From the NCBI RefSeq assembly GCF_000819565.1, contig NZ_CP004393.1, positions 4,340,001 through 4,404,000 of the forward strand: a DNA stretch of 64,000 nt, written 5' to 3'. The notes under the pieces were generated by a model, which worked only from the letters and a program-made list of their open reading frames with translations, did no database searches and was not told where the DNA came from. Below, piece by piece: positions 1-11,184 of this stretch; positions within the stretch are counted from its first letter, which is position 1; each line of letters opens with the position of its first letter. The position numbers and the translations under genes are program-made. The stretch is from Celeribacter indicus. Lineage in GTDB: Bacteria; Pseudomonadota; Alphaproteobacteria; Rhodobacterales; Rhodobacteraceae.

Positions 1-1492
<1,492 letters not shown>

Positions 1493-1496
<4 letters not shown>

Positions 1497-2599
1497 CGAA
1501 AGGTCTTTCTCGGGTCGAAGGCATCGCGCACGCCCTCGAAGACGAAGACGAGCAGCGACAGCATGATCGCGTAGGTGAAGAAGGCGGTGAAGCCGAGCCA
1601 CGGCGCCTGAAGGTTCTGTTTCGCCTGAAGCGTCAGTTCCCCGAGCGACGGGTAGGACGACGGAAGTCCGAAGCCGAGGAAGTCGAGCGAGGCCAGCACG
1701 CCGATATTTCCCGTCACGATGAAGGGCAGCATGGTCAGGGTCGCGACCATCGCGTTCGGGAGCATGTGGCGGAACATGATCGTCCAGTTGCCGACGCCGA
1801 GCGCGCGTGCGGCGCGGATGTATTCGAAATTGCGCGCGCGCAGGAATTCGGCGCGCACCACGCCCACGAGGGCCGTCCAGCCGAAGAGGATGGTAACGAA
1901 GACGAGGAGCCAGAAACTTCGCCCGAGGATCGCGAACAGGATGATGATGACGTAGAGCGAGGGCATTGCGCCCCAGATCTCCAGCACCCGCTGGAAGATG
2001 AGGTCGGTGCGCCCACCGAAATAGCCCTGGATCGCGCCGGCGACGATGCCGACGAGGGAGGAGACGACGGAGACGACGAGGGTGAACAGCACCGAGAGGC
2101 GGAAGCCGTAGATCACCCGCGCGACCACGTCGCGTTTCGTGTCGTCCGTGCCGAGCCAGTTCTGCGACGTGGGCGGCGAGGGGGCGGCGCCCGGCCCCTC
2201 CACCTGGGTGTTGAAGGAATAGGGGATGAGCGGCCATAGGAGCCAGCCCTTCTCCACCGGCTCTCCGGCGAAGTCCCCGTCCGCCGCATCGGCCATCACG
2301 CCCTCCGGGTCGTCGAAACAGTCGACGAGCCCGCCGGTCCGGATGAGGCATTCCACTTCGGCATAGCGATAGACGGCCTCGGTGCGGAAATCGCCGCCGA
2401 AGGTCGTCTCCGGGTAGAAGTTGAAGATCGGCGTGTAGAACTCGCCGCGATATTTCACGAGGATCGGCTTGTCGTTGGCGATGAATTCGGCAAAGAGCGA
2501 CAGGCCGAACAGGATGCAGAAGACGATGAGAGACCAGAAGGCCCGGCGATTGGCGCGGAAGTTACGCCAGCGGCGCTGGTTGAGCGGCGACAGTCTCAT
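1493..2599 (-). CDS. yejE: YejE-type ABC transporter permease
   Basis: This 368-residue inner-membrane permease forms half of the oligopeptide/microcin C channel. An N-terminal membrane helix (about residues 22-42) is followed by a long periplasmic stretch containing [12 protein letters not shown], the usual entry to the OppC-like permease domain. The C-terminal half carries five or so hydrophobic segments and the EAA-type loop ([23 protein letters not shown]), which docks on the ATPase. The start overlaps the yejB stop by four bases and the stop overlaps the yejF start by four bases, giving tight coupling in the order yejA-B-E-F. The large periplasmic insert after helix 1 is typical of YejE. 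Confidence 0.93.
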
Positions 2600-3699
2600 G
2601 TGTCCCTCTTCTCGAAGTCGATGCGCGGATCGACGAAGACATACATGAGATCCGAGAGGATCCCGACCAGAAGGCCGATGAGGCCGAAGAAGAAGAGTGT
2701 GCCGAAGATCACCGGATAGTCGCGTTGCAGCGCCGCCTGATAGCCGAGGCGCCCGAGCCCGTCGAGGGAGAAGAGCGTCTCGATGATCACCGAGCCGCCG
2801 AAGAAGACGGCGAGGAAGAGGCCCGGAAAGCCCGCGATCACGATGAGCATGGCGTTACGGAAGACATGGCCGTAGAGCACCCGGCGTTCCGACAGGCCCT
2901 TGGCCTTGGCGGTGACGACATATTGCTTGCGGATCTCGTCGAGGAAGGAATTCTTCGTCAGCAGCGTGAGGGTCGCGAAGGAGGAGATCACCGAGGCCGT
3001 CACCGGCAGGGCAATGTGCCAGAGGTAGTCGAGGATCTTGCCCAGGAGCGACATCTGGTGCCAGTCGGGCGAGGTCAGGCCGCGCAGCGGGAAGATCTGC
3101 CAGTAGGAGCCGCCGGCGAAGAGCACGAGCAGCATGATCGCAAAGAGGAAGCCGGGGATCGCATAGGCGGCGATGATGATGCCCGAGGTCCAGCTGTCGA
3201 AGGAGGAGCCGTCGCGGACCGCCTTGCGGATGCCGAGGGGGATCGAGACGAGATAGGAGATCAGCGTCGACCAGAGGCCGAGGCTGATGGACACGGGCAG
3301 CTTGTCCCAGACGAGATCGAGCACGCCCTCGGAGCGGAAATAGCTCTGTCCGAAATCGAAGCGCATGTAGTTCCACATCATCGTGAGGAAGCGTTCGAGC
3401 GGCGGCTTGTCGAGGCCGAACTGGCGTTCGAGATCGGCGATGAATTCGGGCGGGAGGCCGCGCGAGCCCACGTATTTTCCCTCGTAGCCGTTCGGGGAGG
3501 ACTGTGTCTGCGGGGCACGGCCGGCATCGCCCGAGCCGCCGGAGAGGGTTGAGAACACGTCGCCCTCGCCCTGGATGTTGGCGAGCACCTGCTCGACGGG
3601 GCCGCCGGGCACGAATTGGGTCAGCACGAAATTGATGATCATGATCCCGAGCAGGGTCGGGATGATCAGCAACAGGCGCCGCAGGATATAGGCTCCCAT
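2596..3699 (-). CDS. yejB: YejB-type ABC transporter permease
   Basis: This 367-residue OppB-class inner-membrane permease is the partner of YejE. The N-terminus [19 protein letters not shown] is the characteristic first helix of DppB/OppB/YejB proteins. It is followed by a periplasmic region of about 110 residues that is longer than in DppB and is normal for YejB, then five more hydrophobic segments. The EAA loop is visible as [24 protein letters not shown], and the C-terminus VFVDPRID is conserved in the family. The gene begins 21 bases after the yejA stop and overlaps yejE by four bases. Family assignment is firm; substrate specificity (oligopeptides, possibly peptide-nucleotide antibiotics) is inferred from family knowledge. 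Confidence 0.93.
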   Translation of the reverse strand: MGAYILRRLLLIIPTLLGIMIINFVLTQFVPGGPVEQVLANIQGEGDVFSTLSGGSGDAGRAPQTQSSPNGYEGKYVGSRGLPPEFIADLERQFGLDKPPLERFLTMMWNYMRFDFGQSYFRSEGVLDLVWDKLPVSISLGLWSTLISYLVSIPLGIRKAVRDGSSFDSWTSGIIIAAYAIPGFLFAIMLLVLFAGGSYWQIFPLRGLTSPDWHQMSLLGKILDYLWHIALPVTASVISSFATLTLLTKNSFLDEIRKQYVVTAKAKGLSERRVLYGHVFRNAMLIVIAGFPGLFLAVFFGGSVIIETLFSLDGLGRLGYQAALQRDYPVIFGTLFFFGLIGLLVGILSDLMYVFVDPRIDFEKRDT

Positions 3700-3720
3700 A
3701 GGGGCGTCGTCCTCTCGGGT

Positions 3721-5595
3721 CTATTTCAGCGCGCCGGCCGCGCGCAGCTCCGCCGCCTTGTCCGCGTTATACCACCAGAAGTCCAGATAGCCGAGATCGT
3801 AGGCGGGCATCTGCTCGAGCGGGGGATGGTCGTACATGTCGTAATAGGCGACCCAGTAGCTGTCGTTGTAGTAGGTCGGAACCATGAAATAGTCGTAGCG
3901 CATGACCCGATCGATGGCGCGCACGGCGGCGGTCATGTCGTCGTAGGTCTCCGCCCGGATCACCTCCTCGATCAGCCTGTCCACGGCCTCGCGGCTGTAG
4001 CCCGCCGGGTTGAAGATGTCGTTGACCTCCTTGGAGCCGTATTTCTGCTGCATCCCCGCGCCCTCCTCGAGGCCGCTCTGGTAGCCGTCGTAGATCATGT
4101 CGTAATCGAAGGCCTGGCGTCGGGCCTGGTACTGGCTGGGGTCCACGCGGTTATAGCGCGCCTCGACGCCCAGCGCCTGAAGGTTCTCGACATAGGGGAT
4201 GAAGATGCGGTCGAAGCTGGGGTTGGCGCTGAGGAATTCGAGGGTGAAGGGCCGCCCCTCGGCGTCGCGCAGCTTGCCGCCGCTGCCGGGAGTGTAGCCC
4301 GCTTCCTCCATCAGAGCGAGTGCCTGGCGCAGGTTGCGCCGGTCGAGGGACCGGTCGCCCGAGCTGTGCGGCATCTGCGCCTCCTCGGTGAAGATCTCCT
4401 CGGGCAGGAGGTCGCGCACGCCTTCGAGATAGTCGAGCTCGCGCCCGTCGGGCAGGCCCTCGGCCATCAGCGGCGAGTTCTGCCAGAAGCTCTCCCGCTG
4501 CGCAAAGAGCCCGTATTGCAGCGCATCGTTGGTCCAGGTGAAGTTATACATCAGCCCGAGCGCGAGGCGCAGGTTCCGGTCGGCGAACTTCTCGCGGCGC
4601 ATGTTGAACACGAAACCCAACGCGTTCGGCACATTGCCGTCGGGCAGCTCGGCTTTCACCACGGAGCCGTTGTGGACCGCCGGAAAATCGTAGCTCGTCG
4701 CCCAGTTGATCGAAGAATTCTCGAGCCGGAAGGTGATCTCCCCCGCGGCGAAGGCCTCGAGGGCGAGATTGGTATCGCCGAAATAGACGATGCGGATGCG
4801 GTCGTAATTCTGCCTGCCCCGCTTCAGCGGATGGTCCAGGCCCCAGTAGTCGGGGTTGCGCCGATAGGCGACCCATTGGCCGGCATCGTAGCCGTCGAGC
4901 ATGTAGGCCCCGGTGCCGGGGGAGACCTGGTAACGCTTTTCATCGAGCCGCGCGCCGGTCTCGTCGAACCATTTCTTCTGCATCACGATCGTCGCACCGG
5001 CCTGACCGATCAGCCCGTTGCGCGGGATGTCCGGGGCGAAGGTGAATTTCACCGTATGCGCGTCGAGCGCCTCGACATCGGTGATCATCGCGCTGACGCC
5101 GCTGCGCCAGGAGGGCGTGCCCTCCGCGATGAACTTCTTGTGGGTGAAGACCACGTCTTCGGCGGTCATCGGCGTGCCGTCCGAAAAGGTCACGTCGTCG
5201 CGCAGGTGGAAGATCACCCATTCCTGGCTCTCGGGATATTCGATGGTCTCGCAGAGCAGGCAGTAGGAGGCCGCCTTGGCCTCGTCCGCCACGCTTTCCA
5301 TCAGCCGCTCGTAGGGCATGGAGGACAGCATGGCAGGCGAGCCGGTCAGGGTCGCGAAGGGGTTCATGCTGTCGAAGGAGCCGACCGTGCTCAGCACGAT
5401 CTCCCCGCCCTTCGGCGCGTCGGGATTGACATAGTCGAGATGGTCGAAGGGCTCTTCGTATTTCGCCTCGCCCCAGTCGGAGAACCAGGTGGCCGTGATG
5501 GTCGTCTCGTCCTCCTGCGCTCTTGCCGCGGCGGAACTCAGGGCGAGAACGGCGGCGACGGATGCCAGAGCGCGCAGGGCGGGGCGGGTGTTCAT
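3721..5595 (-). CDS. yejA: YejA-type extracellular peptide-binding protein
   Basis: This 624-residue periplasmic solute-binding protein (SBP family 5) delivers peptides to YejBEF. I chose the ATG at 5595 over the longer frame starting near 5694. It follows a good Shine-Dalgarno (GGAGGTC) and begins a clean signal peptide, MNTRPALRALASVAAVLALS, with a predicted cut after ARA near residue 26. The mature start contains WGEAKYEEPFDHLDYVNPDAPKGG, a family-typical stretch. VTFSDGTPMTAEDVVFTHKK is the SBP-5 signature. It is the first gene of the yej operon, so the promoter should lie in 5596-5740. The region before the ATG shows no strong -35/-10 pair that I would defend. Confidence 0.93.
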   Translation of the reverse strand: MNTRPALRALASVAAVLALSSAAARAQEDETTITATWFSDWGEAKYEEPFDHLDYVNPDAPKGGEIVLSTVGSFDSMNPFATLTGSPAMLSSMPYERLMESVADEAKAASYCLLCETIEYPESQEWVIFHLRDDVTFSDGTPMTAEDVVFTHKKFIAEGTPSWRSGVSAMITDVEALDAHTVKFTFAPDIPRNGLIGQAGATIVMQKKWFDETGARLDEKRYQVSPGTGAYMLDGYDAGQWVAYRRNPDYWGLDHPLKRGRQNYDRIRIVYFGDTNLALEAFAAGEITFRLENSSINWATSYDFPAVHNGSVVKAELPDGNVPNALGFVFNMRREKFADRNLRLALGLMYNFTWTNDALQYGLFAQRESFWQNSPLMAEGLPDGRELDYLEGVRDLLPEEIFTEEAQMPHSSGDRSLDRRNLRQALALMEEAGYTPGSGGKLRDAEGRPFTLEFLSANPSFDRIFIPYVENLQALGVEARYNRVDPSQYQARRQAFDYDMIYDGYQSGLEEGAGMQQKYGSKEVNDIFNPAGYSREAVDRLIEEVIRAETYDDMTAAVRAIDRVMRYDYFMVPTYYNDSYWVAYYDMYDHPPLEQMPAYDLGYLDFWWYNADKAAELRAAGALK

Positions 5596-5743
5596 GAAAG
5601 GACCTCCGGATGTCGTTCTGAAAACGCCTTGGCGGGACGACGTTGCGCCCGCACCTCGCGGATGACGGTAAAGCGCGCGGGTCGCGATTTGCAAGTTACA
5701 TGAGGTCGAAATTGCGTGAGCCGGCGTCGCCTATCGCCCCCCG

Positions 5744-5783
5744 GCGCAAAAAGAAACCCCGCCGGCGCGCTCCGGCGGGGTTT
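5744..5783 (-). terminator. Rho-independent terminator after cycM
   Basis: A 12-bp perfect stem, AAACCCCGCCGG (5754-5765) with CCGGCGGGGTTT (5772-5783), encloses a 6-base loop. Read on the minus strand, the stem is followed by a T-rich tract (TTTCTTTTTG complement at 5744-5753). It lies 23 bases beyond the cycM stop and insulates the yej operon from it. Confidence 0.9.
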
Positions 5784-5805
5784 TCGTTCTCCGGCGGGAG
5801 AGGGC

Positions 5806-6327
5806 TCAGCCGCCGAGGGACTGGAGATAGGCGACGACATCGGCACGATCCTCGATCTTGTTCAGACCGGCGAAGGACATCTTCGTGCCCGGCACGATGC
5901 CTTTCGGGTCGGCGAGGAATTCGTTGAGCGCATCCGGCGTCCAGTCGCCGCCATGCGACACCATGCCGTCGGAATAGGCGAAGCCGTCGACCGAGGCGAC
6001 AGCGCGCATGACCACGCCGTCGAGATGCGGGCCGGTGCCGTTGCTGCCGTCGAGCTTGTGACACGCCCTGCACTTGTTGAACACCTTTTCGCCGGCGGAG
6101 GCGTCGGCGGAGGCGAGCAGTTCCTCGAAGGACACCTCGGCCTCTTCCTCGGCCGGCGCTTCCTCCCCCTCCTCGGTCGGGATCACGTAGGCCTGAACCG
6201 TCTCGCCGTCATGACCGGTCGCGTCCATCGCGTAGATGGAGTCGGCGGCCCAGTTGCCAAGAAGGAAGATCAGAAGGGTGCCGCAGACGCCACCCACGGT
6301 CTTGGTAAGGGTCATAGTGTCGAACAT
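5806..6327 (-). CDS. cycM: Membrane-anchored cytochrome c (CycM / cytochrome c552 type)
   Basis: This is a 173-residue electron carrier tethered to the periplasmic face of the inner membrane. In related bacteria such proteins shuttle electrons from the bc1 complex to aa3/cbb3 oxidases. An uncleaved N-terminal helix (residues ~8-28, [21 protein letters not shown]) is followed by an acidic Glu/Ala-rich linker (~50-68). A class I cytochrome c domain then carries the haem site CRACH near residue 93 and the distal Met in the GTKMSF motif. Length and architecture match Paracoccus CycM and Rhodobacter cytochrome cy. It is divergent from pheA, leaving 123 bp for both promoters, and is followed by a strong terminator. 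Confidence 0.88.
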   Translation of the reverse strand: MFDTMTLTKTVGGVCGTLLIFLLGNWAADSIYAMDATGHDGETVQAYVIPTEEGEEAPAEEEAEVSFEELLASADASAGEKVFNKCRACHKLDGSNGTGPHLDGVVMRAVASVDGFAYSDGMVSHGGDWTPDALNEFLADPKGIVPGTKMSFAGLNKIEDRADVVAYLQSLGG

Positions 6328-6450
6328 GTCGCGTTCCGTTCATATAGGTTCGTCGCGCGCTATGTATCCGCTTCCCCTCCTTCATTTCAAGGTATAAGAC
6401 CCTTTCCCGCGCAGTTTCGCGCAAATTGTCATGGGCAGGGAGGGGCCGTC

Positions 6451-7281
6451 ATGCGCCAGTTCATCGCATTTCAGGGCGAACCGGGATCCTATTCCCATCA
6501 GGCCTGCGTCGAAGCCCGGCCCGACCACGACCCGCTGCCCTGCCCCACCTTCGAGGATGCGCTGGAGGCGGTCCGTTCGGGCAAGGCCGCGCTCGGCATG
6601 ATCGCGGTCGAGAATTCGACCTACGGCCGGGTTCAGGACGTCTACCACCTCCTGCCGGAGTCGGGGCTGCATATCATCGGCGAGACCTTCGTGCGGGTGC
6701 ATGTGAACCTGCTTGGGCTTCCGGGCACGACCCTGCCGGAGATCCGGGAGGTGCGTGCGATGTCCGTGCTGCTCGGCCAGGCGCGCGGCTTCGTGCGCGA
6801 GCACGGGCTGGCGACGGTCAACTGGTCCGACAACGCCGCCGCGGCGCGGTCGGTGACGGAAGAGGGCCGGCCCGAAATCGGCGCCTTCGCCTCCGAGCTC
6901 GCGGCGGAGATCTTCGGCCTCGACGTGCTGGCGCGGCATGTCGAGGATCACGAGCTCAACACCACGCGCTTTCTCATCATGGCGCGCGAGCCCGATTACA
7001 CGCGCCGCGCGGACAAGATGGTCACCGCCTTCATGTTCCGGGTGCGCAACATTCCCGCCGCGCTCTACAAGGCGCTCGGCGGCTTCGCGACCAACGGCGT
7101 CAACATGACCAAGCTCGAAAGCTACATGGTCGACGGCGCTTTTACCGCAACGCAGTTCTATGCCGATATCGAGGGCCATCCCGAAGACGAGAACGTGAGC
7201 CTCGCGCTCGACGAGCTGCGCTTCTTCACGGAGATGGTGGAGATCCTCGGCGTCTATCCCGCCGATCCGCGCCGCATCTGA
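6451..7281 (+). CDS. pheA: Prephenate dehydratase
   Basis: This cytoplasmic enzyme converts prephenate to phenylpyruvate in phenylalanine synthesis. The 276-residue protein is monofunctional, with no chorismate mutase domain. The catalytic half (residues 1-~180) shows the start IAFQGEPGSYSHQAC, the ENSTYGRVQDVYHLL segment and the TTRFLIM motif just before the regulatory part. The C-terminal ACT domain (~200-270) contains ALGGFATNGVNMTKLESY, the GALV/ESRP-type phenylalanine-sensing region, so feedback inhibition is expected. The ATG at 6451 follows a GGGAGGGG ribosome site. It ends two bases before the converging SRPBCC gene, with no terminator between them. Confidence 0.95.
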   Translation: MRQFIAFQGEPGSYSHQACVEARPDHDPLPCPTFEDALEAVRSGKAALGMIAVENSTYGRVQDVYHLLPESGLHIIGETFVRVHVNLLGLPGTTLPEIREVRAMSVLLGQARGFVREHGLATVNWSDNAAAARSVTEEGRPEIGAFASELAAEIFGLDVLARHVEDHELNTTRFLIMAREPDYTRRADKMVTAFMFRVRNIPAALYKALGGFATNGVNMTKLESYMVDGAFTATQFYADIEGHPEDENVSLALDELRFFTEMVEILGVYPADPRRI

Positions 7282-7283
7282 GA

Positions 7284-7757
7284 TCAGGGGCGGGGCGCCC
7301 CGGCATAGTCCTCCGCCACCGCCTCGCAGAACCTCGTGACGCGCCGTTCGAAGCGTTTCTGGAACGTATTCTTGGCGAATTTGACCGATTGCACGAGGAT
7401 GCGCGCCGACAGCGTCCGTGGCCGCACGTCATAGCCGAAGGTGAGCCGCGTGCGCCGGGGCGAGAGGGCGAGCAGCTCGGCGCTGAGCAGCATGTCGAGC
7501 CCGCCGGACTGCGCCCGCGCGGCGATCGCGTTCGGCACGTCGAATTCGCTTACCTGCGCCTCGACATCGCGCAGCTTGCCGCGGAACGGCACCCTGATCC
7601 GCCAGCCCGCGCCGAGGCCGCGCCCCTGCTGCGGCGCCTTGCGCGCGACCTCGATCCCGTGACGCATGGCCTGGCGTTCCATGCCCTCGAAGTCGCTCAG
7701 GCGCTCGAAGACATATGCGGCGGGGGCGTCGATATCCTGACGGGTGGAGAATTTCAT
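7284..7757 (-). CDS. SRPBCC (START-like) family protein
   Basis: This 157-residue protein is of the helix-grip (SRPBCC/polyketide cyclase-like) fold. The N-terminal stretch MKFSTRQDIDAPAAYVFERLSDFEGMER is the usual opening strand and helix of this superfamily, and a long C-terminal helix (~115-150) closes the predicted cavity. No catalytic motif is visible, so a ligand-binding or lipid-related role cannot be specified. It begins 44 bases after nudC on the same strand and probably shares its transcript. Family placement rests on fold-level pattern and length only. Confidence 0.75.
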   Translation of the reverse strand: MKFSTRQDIDAPAAYVFERLSDFEGMERQAMRHGIEVARKAPQQGRGLGAGWRIRVPFRGKLRDVEAQVSEFDVPNAIAARAQSGGLDMLLSAELLALSPRRTRLTFGYDVRPRTLSARILVQSVKFAKNTFQKRFERRVTRFCEAVAEDYAGAPRP

Positions 7758-7801
7758 CCATGCCTACCTGTGGTTCAGCCCCGCAATGGTATCCCGCCGG
7801 C

Positions 7802-8752
7802 TCAGCGGTCCGCAAGCCATGCGTTCATGAGAAATTGAGCCAAAGCGCCGCGGCGCGGGGGCGCAATCTCGGGGTGGCGCCCGGCCATCGCACGGGCGAG
7901 ATCCTCGCGCCGGACCCAGCGCGCATCTTCGATTTCCGTCCTGTCGATCGCGATCTCCGTGCCGAGCGCCTCGGCCCGGCAGCCGAGCATGAGCGAGGCG
8001 GGGAAGGGCCAGGGCTGGCTCGCGACGTAGGACACGGCACCGATGCGCACGCCCGCCTCCTCGAACACCTCGCGGCGCACCGCGGCCTCGACCGGCTCTC
8101 CCGGCTCGACGAATCCCGCGAGCAGCGAATACATCCGCTCCGGCCAGGTCTCGTTGCGGCCGAGCAGCACGGAATTGCCATGCGTCACAAGCATGATGAC
8201 GACGGGATCGGTGCGGGGAAAATGCGGCGCGGCGCAAGCCGGGCAATCCCGCCGCCATCCGCCCTCGACCCGCAGGCTGCGCGTCCCGCATGTGGCGCAA
8301 AAGCCGTGCCGGGCGTGCCATTCGAGGATGCCGCGGCCGGTGGCCGCCACCTCCGCCTCCCAGGGATCGAGAAGGGCCATCACGCTGCGCAATTCGCGGA
8401 AGGCGGCGTCCGGCACCCTGTCGCAGCGCATCTCCGCGGCCGTCCAGGGTGTCGCCTCCGCCGCGGCCGGCGCTGCGGCGGCGGGCCAGTGGCTCACATC
8501 GACGGCGAAGACGGGCGCGCCGGCCGTGGCGAGGCCGAGGAAGACCCGTTCCTCCGTGCCGTCGAAGAGCGGGCCCTGCGCGGCGTGGAGCGCGAGGCCG
8601 CCGCCGTCGCGCAGCAGGGGCAACATGCGCCAGAACGGGAGCGCGCGCGCCTCTGCCGCCTCCCAGAGGAGGGGCGCGCGGGCGCGCAGATGCGCGGCAC
8701 GATCAAGGGTTCCGGCCGCGAAGGTCACCGGATCGGGGAGTCGGCTGATCAT
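7802..8752 (-). CDS. nudC: NAD+ diphosphatase / NAD-capped RNA hydrolase NudC
   Basis: This 316-residue Nudix hydrolase cleaves NAD(H) to NMN(H) and AMP; the family also removes NAD caps from RNA. A zinc ribbon is seen with cysteines at about 152, 155, 170 and 173. The Nudix box (GFVEPGEPVEAAVRREVFEE) is at about 213-235, and the NudC-specific SQPWPFP signature is near 245-251. A much longer open frame runs upstream to 11110, but only this segment is protein-like. The ATG at 8752 follows GCAGGAG closely, and upstream residues are Pro/Arg-rich shadow of the opposite strand. It is divergent from the CpdB-like gene, with 240 bp between them. Confidence 0.92.
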   Translation of the reverse strand: MISRLPDPVTFAAGTLDRAAHLRARAPLLWEAAEARALPFWRMLPLLRDGGGLALHAAQGPLFDGTEERVFLGLATAGAPVFAVDVSHWPAAAAPAAAEATPWTAAEMRCDRVPDAAFRELRSVMALLDPWEAEVAATGRGILEWHARHGFCATCGTRSLRVEGGWRRDCPACAAPHFPRTDPVVIMLVTHGNSVLLGRNETWPERMYSLLAGFVEPGEPVEAAVRREVFEEAGVRIGAVSYVASQPWPFPASLMLGCRAEALGTEIAIDRTEIEDARWVRREDLARAMAGRHPEIAPPRRGALAQFLMNAWLADR

Positions 8753-8992
8753 GCTCCTGCATAGGCCGGGCGGGCGCGGCTCGCCAAGCGGGCGCCTGGG
8801 TCCGGACGACGCTTTGCCGGCGCGGCTGTTGCCGTCCTGCGACATGGCGGACAGGCGGCGGAGGGGCCGAAACCGTTTGCGCGACGCCGGGACCTGGGTC
8901 ATCCTGTGCCTGTCATGGGGATGTCTTGTGACCGGATGAGAGTTGCGCCACCGCCACGAGACGGGCGGGCGCGACAGGAAAGGACGTGCAGG

Positions 8993-10969
8993 ATGGACGA
9001 CATGACCCGAGGAATGAACCGCCGGAACTTTCTTTCCGGTACGATCGCAGGAACTGCCTTGATTGCCCTTCACCCCTTTTCCGCGCGCGCGGCCGCCAAC
9101 CAGGCCCATCTGCGGATCATGGAAACGACGGATCTGCATGTCCATGTCTTTCCCTACGATTACTACGCCGACAGGCCGGTGGACACGGTCGGCTTGGCCC
9201 GCACGACGGCACATATCGAAGCCGTGCGCGCGGAGGCGACGAACGCGCTGCTCGTCGACAACGGCGATTTCCTCCAGGGCAATCCGATGGGCGACTATAT
9301 CGCCTATGAGCGGGGCATGAGGGAGGGCGACATGCACCCGGTCATCGCCGCGATGAACACCGTGGGCTTCGACGCCTCGACGCTCGGCAATCACGAATTC
9401 AACTACGGGCTTGATTTCCTGGTGAAGTCGCTCGCCGGCGCGGAGTATCCTGTCGTTTCCGCCAATGTCGTCAGGAAGAGGGGCGCGAGCCCGCGCGAGG
9501 ACGAGACCCTCGTGCCGCCCTATGTCATCCTCGACCGCGAGATCACCGATGGCGCGGGCGACACCCATCCGATCAGGATCGGCCTCATCGGCTTCGTGCC
9601 GCCGCAGATCATGCTGTGGGACCGCAAGAACCTCGAAGGCAACGTGGAGGCGCGCGACATCGTCGAGACCGCCCGCGCCTATCTGCCCCAGATGAAGGAG
9701 GAGGGCGCCGATATCGTGATCGCGCTGAACCATTCGGGCATCGGCGCGGCCGAACACCGCGAGGGGATGGAGAACGCCTCCGTCCCGCTCGCCGCGGTGG
9801 CGGGCATCGACGGGCTGATGACGGGGCATTCGCATCTCGTCTTTCCCTCTCCCGATTTCGACGGCATGGCGGCGGTGGACGCGGCCAAGGGCACGATCCA
9901 CGGCAAGCCCGCGGTGATGGGCGGCTACTGGGGGTCGCATCTGGGCGTGCTCGACCTGCTGCTCGAATACGAGGGCGGGACGTGGCGCGTGGTCACCAGC
10001 GCGGTGGAGACGCGCCCGATCTACGACCGCGGCGAGGACCGCTCCGTCACGCCGCTGGTGGAGAGCGTCGCGCCGGTTCTCGCCTCGGTGCAGGACGTGC
10101 ACGAGGAGACCCTCGCCTATGTCCGCCGCGCGGTGGGGAAGACGGCGGCACCGCTGCATTCCTATTTCGCGCTGGTGGCCGACGATCCTTCGGTCCAGAT
10201 CGTGTCGAACGCGCAATCGTGGTATATCGCCGAGATGATGGCGGGGACGGAGCACGAGGGCCTTCCGATCCTTTCCGCGGCGGCGCCGTTCAAGGCGGGC
10301 GGACGCGGCGGGCCGGATTATTACACCGACGTGCCGGTGGGCGATGTGGCGATCAAGAATGTCGCCGACCTCTACCTCTATCCGAACACGATCCGCGCCG
10401 TGCGCATCACCGGCACGCAGCTCAGGGGGTGGCTCGAACGGTCGGCGGGCATGTTCAACCAGGTCGCGCCCGGCGCGACCGACGCGCCGCTGCTGAACCC
10501 GGACTTCGCCTCCTACAATTTCGACGTGATGGACGGCGTGACCTATCGCATCGACATCAGCCAGCCCGCCCGGTTCGACCGGGACGGCAACGTGGTGAAC
10601 GCGGAGGCGGCGCGGATCGTCGATCTCGCCCATGAGGGAGTGCCGGTGACCGACGGGATGGAATTCATCGTCGCGACGAACAATTATCGCGCGGGCGGCG
10701 GCGGCAGCTTTCCCGGCGCGGACGGCTCCACCATCGTCTTTGAAGGGCCGGACACGAACCGCGACATCATCGTGCGGTACATCGTCGAGATGGGCACCAT
10801 CGACCCCAAGGCGGACAACAACTGGTCGCTCGCCCCGCTCGGCGGAGCCACGGTGCTGTTCGAGACGGGGCCGGCGGCGCGACCCCATCTCGCCACTCTC
10901 GACGGCCTCACCATCGAGGATGCCGGGGAAGGGGCGAACGGCTTCGCGCAGTTCCGCATCGCCCTCTGA
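8993..10969 (+). CDS. cpdB: Bifunctional 2',3'-cyclic-nucleotide 2'-phosphodiesterase/3'-nucleotidase
   Basis: This 658-residue exported calcineurin-like metallo-phosphoesterase salvages extracellular 2',3'-cNMPs and 3'-nucleotides. The ATG at 8993 has AGGAAAGGA eight bases upstream. The leader contains a twin-arginine motif (NRRNFLS) followed by a hydrophobic stretch ending ARA, so export by Tat is likely. Metallophosphatase motifs are visible in order: TTDLHVHVFPYDYY, VDNGDFLQGNP, TLGNHEFNYG and MTGHSHLVFP. The C-terminal half is the 5'-nucleotidase domain, with NNYRAGGGGSFPG near the end. It stands as a single gene between nudC and an ABC importer that may take up pyrimidines; a shared nucleotide theme is inference. 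Confidence 0.92.
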   Translation: MDDMTRGMNRRNFLSGTIAGTALIALHPFSARAAANQAHLRIMETTDLHVHVFPYDYYADRPVDTVGLARTTAHIEAVRAEATNALLVDNGDFLQGNPMGDYIAYERGMREGDMHPVIAAMNTVGFDASTLGNHEFNYGLDFLVKSLAGAEYPVVSANVVRKRGASPREDETLVPPYVILDREITDGAGDTHPIRIGLIGFVPPQIMLWDRKNLEGNVEARDIVETARAYLPQMKEEGADIVIALNHSGIGAAEHREGMENASVPLAAVAGIDGLMTGHSHLVFPSPDFDGMAAVDAAKGTIHGKPAVMGGYWGSHLGVLDLLLEYEGGTWRVVTSAVETRPIYDRGEDRSVTPLVESVAPVLASVQDVHEETLAYVRRAVGKTAAPLHSYFALVADDPSVQIVSNAQSWYIAEMMAGTEHEGLPILSAAAPFKAGGRGGPDYYTDVPVGDVAIKNVADLYLYPNTIRAVRITGTQLRGWLERSAGMFNQVAPGATDAPLLNPDFASYNFDVMDGVTYRIDISQPARFDRDGNVVNAEAARIVDLAHEGVPVTDGMEFIVATNNYRAGGGGSFPGADGSTIVFEGPDTNRDIIVRYIVEMGTIDPKADNNWSLAPLGGATVLFETGPAARPHLATLDGLTIEDAGEGANGFAQFRIAL

Positions 10970-10990
10970 TCCGCCGGGCAGGTTTCCCCG

Positions 10991-11026
10991 GCGTGTTGGA
11001 GACGCGGCGCCGGGCCTCCAACATGC
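10991..11026. repeat. Interrupted palindrome downstream of cpdB
   Basis: TGTTGGAG (10994-11001) and CTCCAACA (11016-11023) are exact inverse complements around a 14-base GC-rich spacer. The stem can be extended by three more pairs, one of them a G-T wobble, to 10991/11026. It begins 22 bases after the cpdB stop. There is no T-tract, so it may be a Rho-dependent or mRNA-stabilising hairpin rather than an intrinsic terminator. Confidence 0.6.
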
Positions 11027-11184
11027 GGGGAACCCGCCATCGGACGGCGCCTTGGCCCGTTCCTGTCGCGGCGGGAGCGGCCCCCTTTCCGTCTCAAGGC
11101 CATGATCCACGCGCCCTGTGGCACCGGGCGTGACGGCGCCGGTCCCGGACCTGCCCCGCCGTCCCGGCGGGTGGCCGCCTTTCG

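Noticed and set aside
3616..5703. 695-codon plus-strand frame over yejA
   Set aside because: Antisense to yejA, which has a signal peptide, ribosome site and family signatures.
7802..11110. 1102-codon minus-strand open frame spanning nudC and the whole cpdB region
   Set aside because: Only the last 316 codons are NudC. The rest is antisense to the clearly coded nucleotidase, has Arg/His/Asp-rich shadow composition and no recognisable domain.
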